NCBI GenBank assembly: GCA_002838205.1
Contig: CP017950.1
Span: 1,432,858-1,496,857 of the forward strand
Direction of reading: 5' to 3'
Source of the DNA: Tenericutes bacterium MZ-XQ
Lineage (GTDB): Bacteria; Bacillota_I; Bacilli_A; Acholeplasmatales; Acholeplasmataceae
DNA: 64,000 bases
A program made the translations under genes and the position numbers. The notes beneath the pieces were generated by a model. It had not been told where the DNA came from and ran no database searches. It was given only the letters and a program-made list of their open reading frames with translations. This document shows positions 43,881 through 52,495 of the stretch, piece by piece; position 1 is the stretch's first letter, and each line of letters starts with the position of its first letter.

Positions 43881-43909
43881 ATTATAAGTTATTTTTACTT
43901 TTTTGTCAA
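43881..43909 (-). promoter_or_regulatory. Consensus sigma-A promoter of acpP
   Basis: On the minus strand TTGACA (43909-43904) and TATAAT (43886-43881) are both perfect and separated by exactly 17 bases. Confidence 0.9.
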
Positions 43910-43996
43910 TCCAAAGATTATATTTTTTTGATGTTCAAAGTATTATGTGATTTTTTGTTATGATAACGTTTACTTAATCTTTTTTAATAATTTGTA

Positions 43997-44024
43997 TTGC
44001 ATATTTTTTTAAAAGTGTTAAAAT
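43997..44024 (+). promoter_or_regulatory. Promoter of the amino-acid transporter operon
   Basis: TTGCAT (43997-44002), 16 bases, then TAAAAT (44019-44024) with an extended TG one base before it. Transcription would start near 44031, just before the structured leader. Confidence 0.7.
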
Positions 44025-44039
44025 TATCTCATCGAAAAA

Positions 44040-44115
44040 AAGCATGGCTATTTCCCAAGATGGAGTTTTGATACTCTTGAGCATATAAGGACGAAGCCAC
44101 CAGTGGCTTTTTTTT
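44040..44115 (+). ncRNA. Putative riboswitch/attenuator leader, class not recognised
   Basis: The leader can fold with GGCT (44046-44049) pairing AGCC (44095-44098), TCC (44053-44055) pairing GGA (44089-44091), and an inner arm CAA/TTG plus GAGT/ACTC (44056-44079). The same AGCCAC (44095-44100) can instead pair with GTGGCT (44103-44108) to make a terminator followed by eight T. The shared strand gives a typical switch between termination and read-through. It precedes an amino-acid ABC operon. It does not match T-box, lysine, glycine or SAM leader patterns that I know. Confidence 0.55.
44095..44115 (+). terminator. Leader terminator of the transporter operon
   Basis: AGCCAC and GTGGCT flank a two-base CA in the sequence (loop opened to four or more in practice), followed by eight T, 28 bases before the first gene. 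Confidence 0.75.
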
Positions 44116-44143
44116 ATGATGAAAATAAAAAGGAGAATGATAA

Positions 44144-44950
44144 ATGAAAAAAATTTTTTTGGTGATTGTTTTAAGTCTAATCACTATACTTGCTTATGGG
44201 TGTCAAAATAGTTCAAACGTTTTTGACTTCATTTTAGATGAGAACTACGATGGGTTTGTTACGATGGCAACTTCTGCTGATTATCCACCATATGAGAACA
44301 TTGTTCAAGATGAAAATGGTAAAAACACAGTGGAAGGTGTTGACATTGAAATTGCTAAGGCAATCGCTCATCGCTTAAACAAGAATTTAAGAGTTGTACA
44401 TAAAGGTTTTGATTTTTTAGTTGAAGATGTCAGATCAGGAAAAGTAGATTTTATTATCGCTGGGATGACACCTACACCTTCAAGATCAGAGATCATTGAT
44501 TTTTCGAAATCATATTATACAGAAGATAGTGTTGTTCAAGTTGTACTTATTCACAAAGATGATGCAGCTTTATATCAAACCATCGAGGATTTGAATAAAG
44601 CAACAATTAGAGTAGGTGCTCAAACAGGGTCTATTCAAGCAGAATTTGCTGAAACATTTACACCACTTGCAACAGCAAAAATTGTACAAGATTTAAAAGA
44701 ATTACTAAATAATCTAGAAAACAATCAAATTGATGCGTTATTTACTGAGGAAGAAGTCGCAAATACGCATATGAATAACGGATACGAAAACTTTGTAAAA
44801 CTAACTTTACCTGAATTAGAGGGCTATGAAGGTAATGCTGTCGGCGTTCAAAAAGGCAATACAGAATTATTAACGATTATTAATGAAGTCATTGATGAAT
44901 TATTAGCTAATGGAAGTATTACAGAGTGGTTAGATGAGTATTCAGCATGA
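44144..44950 (+). CDS. Polar amino-acid ABC transporter, substrate-binding lipoprotein
   Basis: A 268-residue family 3 solute-binding protein. The signal peptide ends in lipobox LAYGC (about residue 20). The mature part begins with the typical TMATSADYPPYENI and VEGVDIEIAKAIAHRLNK, followed by DFIIAGMTPTPSRSEIIDFSKSYYTED, the signature region of the family. It delivers amino acid to the permease encoded next. The substrate (for example Gln, His, Lys/Arg, Cys) cannot be told. AAAAGGAG precedes the ATG. The stop overlaps the next start by four bases. Confidence 0.93.
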   Translation: MKKIFLVIVLSLITILAYGCQNSSNVFDFILDENYDGFVTMATSADYPPYENIVQDENGKNTVEGVDIEIAKAIAHRLNKNLRVVHKGFDFLVEDVRSGKVDFIIAGMTPTPSRSEIIDFSKSYYTEDSVVQVVLIHKDDAALYQTIEDLNKATIRVGAQTGSIQAEFAETFTPLATAKIVQDLKELLNNLENNQIDALFTEEEVANTHMNNGYENFVKLTLPELEGYEGNAVGVQKGNTELLTIINEVIDELLANGSITEWLDEYSA

Positions 44951-45636
44951 ATATTCAGTTAAACTTTTCATTTTTATTAGACTGGTATAGTGTAGGATTA
45001 TTATTCCAAGGTTTGATGATGACCTTAATTCTCGCTTTTTTAGCAGTAGTATTAGGGTCTATATTAGCACTTATACCAGCATTTATGCGACTATCTTCTA
45101 ATAAAGCATTAAGTATGCCAGCAACATTTTATGTTGAAATTATCCGTGGAACACCGATGCTTGTTCAGGTTTTACTTATTTATCAACTATTAAACATACC
45201 TCTATTTTTGATTGGTGGCATGGACATGGGTAGTTTCATTCCAGGTCTTGTCGCATTATTAATTAACAGTTCAGCATATATCTCAGAAATCATTAGAGGT
45301 GGTATTTTAGCTGTTGATAAGGGTCAAACAGAAGCTGCACGTTCTTTAGGTTTAAACAGTAAACAGACCATGTTTAAAATTGTGTTGCCTCAAGCAATCA
45401 AAAATATATTCCCTGCTTTAGGAAATGAGTTTGTAACCATCATTAAAGAAACATCGATCTTTATGTATTTAGGTGTCGCTGAACTGATGTACCAAGTTGG
45501 TATTATTAAATCAAGCTCTCCTGCTGTTACAGAACTATATATCGTTGCAGGACTATTATACTTAGCACTAACTTTCCCTTTATCTAAGGTGATGAACCGT
45601 GTTGAAAGGAGATTACGCTATGCAGATCAAAGATAA
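44947..45636 (+). CDS. Polar amino-acid ABC transporter permease
   Basis: A 229-residue His/Glu/Gln/Arg-type permease with about five membrane helices. The N-terminal [30 protein letters not shown] and [20 protein letters not shown] are typical, and the EAA loop that docks to the ATPase is [35 protein letters not shown]. It overlaps the binding protein gene by 4 bases and the ATPase gene by 17. Confidence 0.95.
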   Translation: MNIQLNFSFLLDWYSVGLLFQGLMMTLILAFLAVVLGSILALIPAFMRLSSNKALSMPATFYVEIIRGTPMLVQVLLIYQLLNIPLFLIGGMDMGSFIPGLVALLINSSAYISEIIRGGILAVDKGQTEAARSLGLNSKQTMFKIVLPQAIKNIFPALGNEFVTIIKETSIFMYLGVAELMYQVGIIKSSSPAVTELYIVAGLLYLALTFPLSKVMNRVERRLRYADQR

Positions 45637-46372
45637 TGAAATCATCGTTATTCGTGATTTAAAAAAATCATTTAACGCAGATACCCATGCACTAAATGGC
45701 GTTCATTTATCCATCAAAAAAGGTGAAGTTGTAACTATCATAGGGCCATCTGGATCAGGTAAATCAACTTTACTAAGATGCATGAACTTGATGGAAGTCC
45801 CAACATCAGGTGAAGTTATATTTGAAGGTCATCAATTAAACATCAAAGATAAAAACATTAATAAGTTAAGAGAAAAAATGGGTATGGTCTTTCAATCATT
45901 TAATTTGTTTCCACATTTAAGTGTTTTAGAAAACATAACATTATCTCCAAAATTAGTGTTAAACACATCTGAACAAGCTGCGAAAATATTAGCTGAATCA
46001 CTTTTACAAAAAGTTGGTTTAAGTGAAAAAATAGATAGCTATCCAAATCAGTTATCAGGTGGTCAAAAACAAAGAGTTGCAATCGCTCGTGCACTTGCAA
46101 TGAATCCTGATGTGATGCTATTTGATGAACCCACTTCTGCTTTGGATCCAGAAATGGTTGGAGAGGTTCTAAATGTTATGAGAAACTTAGCTAATCAAGG
46201 TATGACGATGGTAATCGTTACACATGAAATGAGTTTTGCTAAAGAAGTTTCTGATCGTGTCGTTTTCATGGCTGAAGGATTAATTGTTGAAGAAGGAAAG
46301 CCAGAAGACATTTTTTCAAGACCAAAAGAAGAGAGAACAAAAGCATTTTTAAAGAGAGTTAATGTTATATAG
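45620..46372 (+). CDS. Polar amino-acid ABC transporter ATPase
   Basis: A 250-residue ABC ATPase (GlnQ/HisP type). Walker [11 protein letters not shown]-loop [12 protein letters not shown], signature [15 protein letters not shown], Walker [16 protein letters not shown] and the H-loop [11 protein letters not shown] are all present. The ATG at 45620 follows AAGGAG; the longer frame from 45599 would include that site. It powers uptake with the two preceding proteins. Confidence 0.95.
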   Translation: MQIKDNEIIVIRDLKKSFNADTHALNGVHLSIKKGEVVTIIGPSGSGKSTLLRCMNLMEVPTSGEVIFEGHQLNIKDKNINKLREKMGMVFQSFNLFPHLSVLENITLSPKLVLNTSEQAAKILAESLLQKVGLSEKIDSYPNQLSGGQKQRVAIARALAMNPDVMLFDEPTSALDPEMVGEVLNVMRNLANQGMTMVIVTHEMSFAKEVSDRVVFMAEGLIVEEGKPEDIFSRPKEERTKAFLKRVNVI

Positions 46373-46381
46373 ACCAACAAA

Positions 46382-46405
46382 AAAGAGGATTTTTTAATCC
46401 TCTTT
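46382..46405. terminator. Bidirectional terminator between transporter operon and malQ
   Basis: AAAGAGGATT pairs with AATCCTCTTT (ten pairs) around a T-rich loop, with T runs on both strands. It overlaps the end of malQ. Confidence 0.85.
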
Positions 46406-47875
46406 TTCATATACTCTTCCATACAATTCTGTAAAGTGTTTAATTTTATTTTGCAACTTCTTGGATAAGTCTTTTTTTGTTAATCTCCATCTCCAATTAT
46501 TGCCAAGTGTTGATGGGATATTCATTCTGCCTTCTGTTTTTAAATGTAGATAATCTTGAATTGGAATGATTGCAGTATCTGCGATACATCCTAAAGTGGT
46601 CTTTATTAGGCTATCCACTCTTGAACCAGAACCTTTATGATTAATATATTCAATACAATATTTCAAGTCATGTTCAGGAAGCATATCAAACCAAGTTGCT
46701 GTTGTTGGGTTATCATGTGTTCCGGTATAAGCAATCACATTTCTTGTATATAAATGTGGTATATAATCACTTTCTTCTCTTGAATCAAAGGCAAATTGTA
46801 ATAGTTTCATACCTGGAAAACCCGTTTCTTTTAAAAGTGCTCTAACATCATCTGTAACAACGCCTAAGTCTTCTGCAATAATATTTACAAAACCTAATTT
46901 TTCTTTGATGACATCAAATAGTTTTTTGCCTGGCCCTTTTTTCCATTCACCGTTAACAGCTGTTTTTTCACCATATTTAATACTGAAATAATTAACAAAG
47001 CCAATAAAATGATCAATACGAATCATGTCGTATAACTCCATAGATGACTTAACGCGTTCAACCCACCAGCTATACTCATGTTGATCTAAATATGACCAAT
47101 TGTATAAAGGATTTCCCCAAAGTTGTCCATCTGCAGAAAAATTATCTGGTGGGACTCCTGCGACATGATAAGGTAGACGTTCTTGATTCAAATCAAACAT
47201 TTCTGGATTCGCCCAAACATCACTACTATCATAAGAAACATATATAGGCATGTCACCGATGATTTCAACATGTCTATCATTAGCGTATTTTTTAAGGTTA
47301 TACCATTGCTCATATGCTTTAAATTGTAAAAATTGATAGAATTCGATGTTATCTTTTAATACTGTTTTAAAATGATCTAATGTTTGTTCGTCTCTAAGTC
47401 TAATTTTATCATCCCAGTACAACCAAGAATCTCCGTGATGATGATCTTTTAGAGCCATAAATAAAGCATAGTCATAAATCCAATGACTTTCTTTTAAAAG
47501 AAATTGCTGAAAATCTTGATGATTGCGATCAAATCGTTTGAAAGCAACTCTTAAAATTTCAAACCTTTCTTCATATAGTTTGTCATAATCCACATATTGC
47601 TCTGAATCAAAAGTCGCTTTAATATCAGACTTTTTGATGAGCTTCTCTTTGACCAAAATATCTAGGTCAATAAAATATGGATTATTTGCAAATGCTGAAA
47701 ATGTTTGATATGGTGAATCACCATATGATGTCGGCCCTAAAGGTAATATTTGCCAATAAGACTGTTTTGATTCTACTAAAAAGTCGACAAAATCATATGC
47801 TTGCTTACCAAATGAACCAATACCATATGGACTTGGTAAACTCGAAATATGACATAATATTCCACTTCTTCTCAT
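46394..47875 (-). CDS. malQ: 4-alpha-glucanotransferase
   Basis: A 493-residue GH77 amylomaltase. The family start RRSGILCHISSLPSPYGIGSFG and the acceptor-site region QSYWQILPLGPTSYGDSPYQTFSAFANNPYFIDLD are present. The catalytic residues are in YDMIRIDHFIGF (Asp) and NIIAEDLGVVTDDV (Glu), and the third Asp in YTGTHDNPTT. It moves glucan chains between maltodextrins and frees glucose. It lies two bases after the alpha-glucosidase gene, so the two are one operon. Confidence 0.96.
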   Translation of the reverse strand: MRRSGILCHISSLPSPYGIGSFGKQAYDFVDFLVESKQSYWQILPLGPTSYGDSPYQTFSAFANNPYFIDLDILVKEKLIKKSDIKATFDSEQYVDYDKLYEERFEILRVAFKRFDRNHQDFQQFLLKESHWIYDYALFMALKDHHHGDSWLYWDDKIRLRDEQTLDHFKTVLKDNIEFYQFLQFKAYEQWYNLKKYANDRHVEIIGDMPIYVSYDSSDVWANPEMFDLNQERLPYHVAGVPPDNFSADGQLWGNPLYNWSYLDQHEYSWWVERVKSSMELYDMIRIDHFIGFVNYFSIKYGEKTAVNGEWKKGPGKKLFDVIKEKLGFVNIIAEDLGVVTDDVRALLKETGFPGMKLLQFAFDSREESDYIPHLYTRNVIAYTGTHDNPTTATWFDMLPEHDLKYCIEYINHKGSGSRVDSLIKTTLGCIADTAIIPIQDYLHLKTEGRMNIPSTLGNNWRWRLTKKDLSKKLQNKIKHFTELYGRVYEKED

Positions 47876-47877
47876 AA

Positions 47878-49569
47878 CTACTCCTTAACTACCAATACGA
47901 TCGATTCGTATGGTCTTAACACTATATTTTGATTTTTATATTTTTGATTGCTATAATTTGATATGACTACATCTATGATTTCATAATGACTTAAATCATA
48001 CATTACTTTTTTTCTGCTGAAAGAATTAATGACTAAAAGCCTTTGATTATTAAGTTTTCTTTCGTAAATATATAAGTCATTATGTTCAAGATCAATTTGA
48101 ACATAAGTTCCAAAAGTGATCACATCATGATATTGACTATGTCTTCTTAGATCAATTAACTTTTTGTAGTGATGCCACAAAGAGTCTCGGTTTAATAATT
48201 GATCAGCAACATTTACTTTCTTATAATTTTCATTGAGCAAAGCTAGGGGCTTCACTTGAGAAAAACCTGCAAACTCTTTGTTTTCCCATTGCATGATTGT
48301 TCTAGCGTTATCTCTAGATCTAAGCGAAGCAATCTTCAATGCTCTTACAGGATCATCAGGTGTTTTTTCTAACTCATATGTATAAGTGGCCTTTGAAGAT
48401 ATATCGTTAAAATCATTAACATCTTCAAAAGGGTAATTGGTCATTCCAATTTCTTCCCCTTGGTATATAAAAGGCGTTCCTCTCATCATATGCAGTGCAG
48501 TAGCAAGCATCTTCCCTGATTTTTCAGGATATTTGTAATCACCATATTGACTCATAAGTCTTGGCTGATCGTGGTTTAACCAGTTAAGTGGTAACCATCC
48601 ATTTTCTTTAAATGCTTCTTGCCATCTGTTAAATGCTTCTTTTAAGGATTTCACATTTGTAATCAATTTTTTTGGGTTTGTGATCTCAAATAAGTTATTA
48701 CACCAATTGTGGTCAAAATTAAAGACCATGGATAGTTCATCACGATCAAAGCCAGCATATTTTTTTGCTTGATCGATACTTGCAGATCCACCAACTTCCC
48801 CAATCGTTAGTGCATCATATGGTCGAAATAACTCTTGATTCATTTTTTTTAGATAGTCATGAACCTTAGGCAAGTTAGAGAACTTATGCCAATCAAGTGG
48901 GTACTTATCGGTCGATCCTTCTACATCAATAAACTCATCACGATCTAGATGTGAAACAGCATCAATTCTAAAGCCATCAACACCAAAATCTAACCACCAT
49001 TTACCTACTTTAATCATCTCATCTTGAACTTTTGGATTTTTCCAATTTAAATCTGGCATTTTATTAGAAAAAATCTTCATGTAGTAGCTATCTGTTTGTT
49101 CATCATAGTTCCAGCAACTACCTCCAAAAAACGACCCCCAGTTGGTAGGTTCTACTTTTTTATCATCTTTGATTTTGCCTTCATGCCATATATAGTAATC
49201 ACGATATGGATTATCTTTTGATTCCTTAGATTCTAAGAACCAAGGATGTTCATCAGATGTATGGTTTAAAACAAAGTCCATAACAATCTTAATACCCAAC
49301 GCATGGGCTTTATCAACAAGCTTTCTAAAATCTTCAATACTTCCAAATAACTCACTTACTTTAAAGAAATCTCTAACATCATACCCATTATCATCCATAG
49401 GTGAATCATAAAAAGGGCATATCCAAATGAGATTTACACCAAGGTTGTTTAAATAGTCCAATTTTTCATAAATACCATTTAAATCACCAATACCATCATG
49501 ATTTGAATCATAAAATGTCTTTGGATATATTTGGTATCCTACGCTTTCCATCCACCATTTTTTTTGCAT
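47878..49569 (-). CDS. malL: Alpha-glucosidase/oligo-1,6-glucosidase (GH13_31)
   Basis: A 563-residue GH13 enzyme. KWWMESVGYQIYPKTFYDSNHDGIGDLNGI is the typical start. The catalytic Asp is in DGFRIDAVSHL, the Glu in LTIGEVGGSAS and the third Asp in WLNHDQPRL. A C-terminal beta domain follows from about 480. The hydrophobic residue after the TIGEV motif is not enough to separate alpha-1,4 from alpha-1,6 preference, so the symbol is by similarity. ATG 49569 after AAGGAG is chosen rather than ATG 49590. It is transcribed from the divergent region that holds a LacI-type operator. Confidence 0.92.
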   Translation of the reverse strand: MQKKWWMESVGYQIYPKTFYDSNHDGIGDLNGIYEKLDYLNNLGVNLIWICPFYDSPMDDNGYDVRDFFKVSELFGSIEDFRKLVDKAHALGIKIVMDFVLNHTSDEHPWFLESKESKDNPYRDYYIWHEGKIKDDKKVEPTNWGSFFGGSCWNYDEQTDSYYMKIFSNKMPDLNWKNPKVQDEMIKVGKWWLDFGVDGFRIDAVSHLDRDEFIDVEGSTDKYPLDWHKFSNLPKVHDYLKKMNQELFRPYDALTIGEVGGSASIDQAKKYAGFDRDELSMVFNFDHNWCNNLFEITNPKKLITNVKSLKEAFNRWQEAFKENGWLPLNWLNHDQPRLMSQYGDYKYPEKSGKMLATALHMMRGTPFIYQGEEIGMTNYPFEDVNDFNDISSKATYTYELEKTPDDPVRALKIASLRSRDNARTIMQWENKEFAGFSQVKPLALLNENYKKVNVADQLLNRDSLWHHYKKLIDLRRHSQYHDVITFGTYVQIDLEHNDLYIYERKLNNQRLLVINSFSRKKVMYDLSHYEIIDVVISNYSNQKYKNQNIVLRPYESIVLVVKE

Positions 49570-49628
49570 GCTAAAAACTCCTTTTTCCATATACTAATTG
49601 TATCATATTAAGATGCTTTAAGATATAA

Positions 49629-49642
49629 TGTTAGCGGTTTCA
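49629..49642. promoter_or_regulatory. LacI-family operator in the divergent alpha-glucan promoter region
   Basis: TGTTAGCGGTTTCA is a 14-bp imperfect palindrome centred on CG, in keeping with LacI/MalR/CcpA-type operators (TGnAAnCGnTTnCA, one mismatch). It lies between the two divergent glucosidase genes, and the LacI-type regulator is encoded at the end of the plus-strand operon. The reverse complement of the site at 60066-60079 agrees at TGT, A, CGGT and CA. Confidence 0.65.
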
Positions 49643-49663
49643 CATTTTTAATTTTTTTTGCTG

Positions 49664-49672
49664 TGATATAAT
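49664..49672 (+). promoter_or_regulatory. Extended -10 promoter of the neopullulanase-regulator operon
   Basis: TGATATAAT is an extended -10 box 16 bases before the ATG at 49689, so the leader is short. No convincing -35 is seen. The operator lies about 22 bases upstream. Confidence 0.6.
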
Positions 49673-49688
49673 TATTTTGGTGATAAAT

Positions 49689-51482
49689 ATGAATACTTTA
49701 GCTTTATGGCATCAAGCGAAATCAGAATACGCTTATGCATACGACAAACAGACATTACACATAACATTACGAACTGCAAAAAATGATATAGAAAGCGTAA
49801 AAATCATCCACGGTGATCCTTTTCATTGGGTCGGTGATAAAGATGGAAATCCTACTTGGGTTCATCACATTGATGAGATGTATGTTAGATATCAAACTGA
49901 GGACTTTGATTTTTATTTTATTGAAATTAAACCAGAATTCTTGCGTACGAAATATGCATTTTTGTTGGAGACACAAGGTGAAAAATTCATCTTTGGCGCA
50001 AGACAAACGAGAAAACTCACACATGAAAATGCTTATTTTGAAACCTATGATTTGAGTGAGTATTTTAATTTCCCATTTGTTAATCATGAAGATTTGCATG
50101 GTACACCAAGTTGGGTTAAAGATACTGTATGGTATCAAATATTTCCTGATCGCTTTTTTTCTAAAGAAAAGCGTTCTAAACTGCCTTGGGGTAAACTACC
50201 AGTAAGTAATCATGAACTTTATGGAGGAGATTTACAAGGTGTGATTGATAAACTACCTTATTTAAAAGACTTAGGTGTCACAGGTATATATTTTACACCA
50301 ATTTTTGAATCACCTTCAGCTCATAAATATGACACAACAAATTACTTTAAAATAGATCCACAATTCGGTACAAATGAAGATTTTCATGAACTTGTCAAAA
50401 AGGCACATTCATTAGATATTAAAGTCATGCTTGATGGTGTTTTCAATCACACAGGTTTTGATCATGAATTTTTCCAGGATGTGGTAGAACATGGTGAAAA
50501 AAGCATGTATAAAGATTGCTTTTTCATCGATGATTTCCCGATTGTTAATTTCCCTTTAGATAAGCATGGTAAACCAATCAATTATCACAAAACAAAACTT
50601 AATTTTAAAACATTTGCTTTCACTCCATTTATGCCAAAATGGAACACTTCACATCCTATAGTAGAAAAACATTTACTAGACTGCATTAGATACTGGATTG
50701 AAGAACATGACATCGATGGTTGGAGACTTGATGTATCAAATGAAGTTAGTCATGATTTTCTTAGAAAAATTAAAGAGGTCAGTAGAAAAGCTAAAGCTGA
50801 TACATTTATTTTAGGCGAAAACTGGGATTCTTCTATGCCTTGGCTACAAGGTGATCAACTGGATTCAGTGATGAACTATGATTTAAGTTATCCCTTATGG
50901 AAATATCTAGAACATAAAATGGACCTATCCACATTTAAAGAACTTGTTACAAAATATTTGGCACAAACACCAAAAAATGTGATGGAAAACATGTTTAATT
51001 TAGTGGGTAGTCATGATACAGTTAGAGTTAAAAGACGTCTTGCTGATGACGCTAGACGCATGAAACTAGCATATGTGTTTATGTTCGTGTCATGCGGCGC
51101 TCCTAATATTTATTATGGTGATGAAGTTGGGATGACTGGTGAGCATGATCCAGATAATAGACGTTGTATGCTATGGGATGAACAAGACCAAGATCTTGAT
51201 TTTAAGGCATTCACAAAAAAACTCATTGCCTTAAGACATACACACGAATCATTTAAAACATACGATTATCATTTCATCGATTCAAATATTTTAGCATTTA
51301 CTAAATCTACTTCTAATGACGAGATTTTAGTCCTAATCAACAATGGAGAAAAAACAGAAGTTTCACTTCCATCTATATATAAAGGAGCGTATAAAAATCT
51401 TTTAACTTCTAAAACTATTGATATTCATGATAAAATGGTTTTAGAAACTTATGAGTTTTTAATTCTTTCAAAGGAAGTGTAA
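49689..51482 (+). CDS. Neopullulanase/cyclomaltodextrinase-like glycosidase (GH13_20)
   Basis: A 597-residue enzyme. The N-terminal CBM34-like beta domain (1-125; VHHIDEMYVRYQTEDFDFYFIEIKP) is followed by a GH13 barrel (VKDTVWYQIFPDRFFSKEK). The catalytic residues are Asp in DGWRLDVSNEV, Glu in FILGENWDSS and Asp in LVGSHDTVR. This layout acts on cyclodextrins, pullulan and maltodextrins, giving maltose or panose. ATG 49689 follows GGTGA five bases upstream. No signal peptide is seen, so it acts inside the cell. Its stop overlaps the regulator start by one base. Confidence 0.92.
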   Translation: MNTLALWHQAKSEYAYAYDKQTLHITLRTAKNDIESVKIIHGDPFHWVGDKDGNPTWVHHIDEMYVRYQTEDFDFYFIEIKPEFLRTKYAFLLETQGEKFIFGARQTRKLTHENAYFETYDLSEYFNFPFVNHEDLHGTPSWVKDTVWYQIFPDRFFSKEKRSKLPWGKLPVSNHELYGGDLQGVIDKLPYLKDLGVTGIYFTPIFESPSAHKYDTTNYFKIDPQFGTNEDFHELVKKAHSLDIKVMLDGVFNHTGFDHEFFQDVVEHGEKSMYKDCFFIDDFPIVNFPLDKHGKPINYHKTKLNFKTFAFTPFMPKWNTSHPIVEKHLLDCIRYWIEEHDIDGWRLDVSNEVSHDFLRKIKEVSRKAKADTFILGENWDSSMPWLQGDQLDSVMNYDLSYPLWKYLEHKMDLSTFKELVTKYLAQTPKNVMENMFNLVGSHDTVRVKRRLADDARRMKLAYVFMFVSCGAPNIYYGDEVGMTGEHDPDNRRCMLWDEQDQDLDFKAFTKKLIALRHTHESFKTYDYHFIDSNILAFTKSTSNDEILVLINNGEKTEVSLPSIYKGAYKNLLTSKTIDIHDKMVLETYEFLILSKEV

Positions 51483-52456
51483 TGATGAAACCTACCATTA
51501 GAGATGTCGCAAAAAAAGCGAATGTTAGTGTATCAACTGTATCCAGAGTCATTAACCAAAAGGGTTATGTTCACGAAGACACAAAAATTATTGTTGAAAA
51601 AACTATTGAGGAATTAGGATTTATTCCCAATCAGCTCGCTCGATCTCTAACATCAAGAAGTTCAAAAATTATTGGTGTCATTGTTCCTCATATTGGTCCG
51701 AGTTTTTATGGAGAGCTTCTAGAGGGTATTGAATCTCAAGCGTCTGCTTATGGATATAAAATTATGTTTTGTAATACACAAGATGATCCAGATCGTGAAC
51801 TTGAGTATTTGAAGTTCTTTGAACAATATAATATCGAAGGTTTAATTATTGCCGCAAACTTTTCTAATAAAGATAAATTAGCTGAGTTAAAAATACCTGT
51901 AGTTACAGTTGACCATATTTTAGATGAAAACATTCCATCTATTACTTCTGATAATGTTAAAGGCGGTGCTTTAGCTGCTAAGAAGTTGATTGAGATGGAA
52001 GCAAAAAATATTTTGGTTTTTAGAGGACCATCATTCTTATTGACCACTATGGAACGTACAATAGGTTTTTTAAATGAACTAAAACCAACAAAGATTTATG
52101 CAGATATCTTTGATTTTGACCTAGTCAGTCCAGATATTAAGTTAATAGAAGAAATCATCAAAAATAATCCACATGTAGATGGTATATTTACATTTAGTGA
52201 TACACTTGCGATAGCAACTTTAAATATTTTACAAAAAATTGGCAAGAAGGTACCTGAAGATGTTGCATTAATTGGTTACGATGATACACCTTATAGTAAA
52301 TGGAGTACACCATCCATATCAACCATACATCAATCCGTAAACTTTATGGGTAAGCAATCTTTCATAAACCTAACAAGGTTAATTAGAGGTGTAGAACTTG
52401 AGAGTTTACATGAAATTATCGATGTAAAATTGATTGAACGTCAATCAACCAAATAG
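51482..52456 (+). CDS. LacI-family transcriptional regulator of alpha-glucan use
   Basis: A 324-residue repressor. Residues 1-55 form the LacI HTH and hinge (TIRDVAKKANVSVSTVSRVINQKGYVHEDTK, IPNQLARSLTSRSSK). Residues 60-324 form the periplasmic-binding-protein-like sensor (IIGVIVPHIGPSFYGELLEGIE, DGIFTFSDTLAIATLNILQ, IGYDDTPYSKWSTPSISTIHQ). The start overlaps the glucosidase stop (TAATG), so both are made together. It most likely binds the operators at 49629 and 60066, with a maltodextrin as effector; this is inference from location and operator similarity. Confidence 0.93.
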   Translation: MMKPTIRDVAKKANVSVSTVSRVINQKGYVHEDTKIIVEKTIEELGFIPNQLARSLTSRSSKIIGVIVPHIGPSFYGELLEGIESQASAYGYKIMFCNTQDDPDRELEYLKFFEQYNIEGLIIAANFSNKDKLAELKIPVVTVDHILDENIPSITSDNVKGGALAAKKLIEMEAKNILVFRGPSFLLTTMERTIGFLNELKPTKIYADIFDFDLVSPDIKLIEEIIKNNPHVDGIFTFSDTLAIATLNILQKIGKKVPEDVALIGYDDTPYSKWSTPSISTIHQSVNFMGKQSFINLTRLIRGVELESLHEIIDVKLIERQSTK

Positions 52457-52464
52457 ACCATAAG

Positions 52465-52495
52465 AAAAAGGAAAATCAACGATTTTCCCTTTTTT
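52465..52495. terminator. Bidirectional terminator after the regulator and glgB
   Basis: GGAAAATC pairs with GATTTTCC around AAC, flanked by A and T runs (CTTTTTTTATTTTTT on plus). It separates the converging genes. Confidence 0.85.

Noticed and set aside
44040-44115. Assignment of the leader to T-box, lysine, glycine, glutamine (glnA) or guanidine riboswitches
   Set aside because: The diagnostic conserved sequences of these classes are not present, and the leader is too short for the first three.
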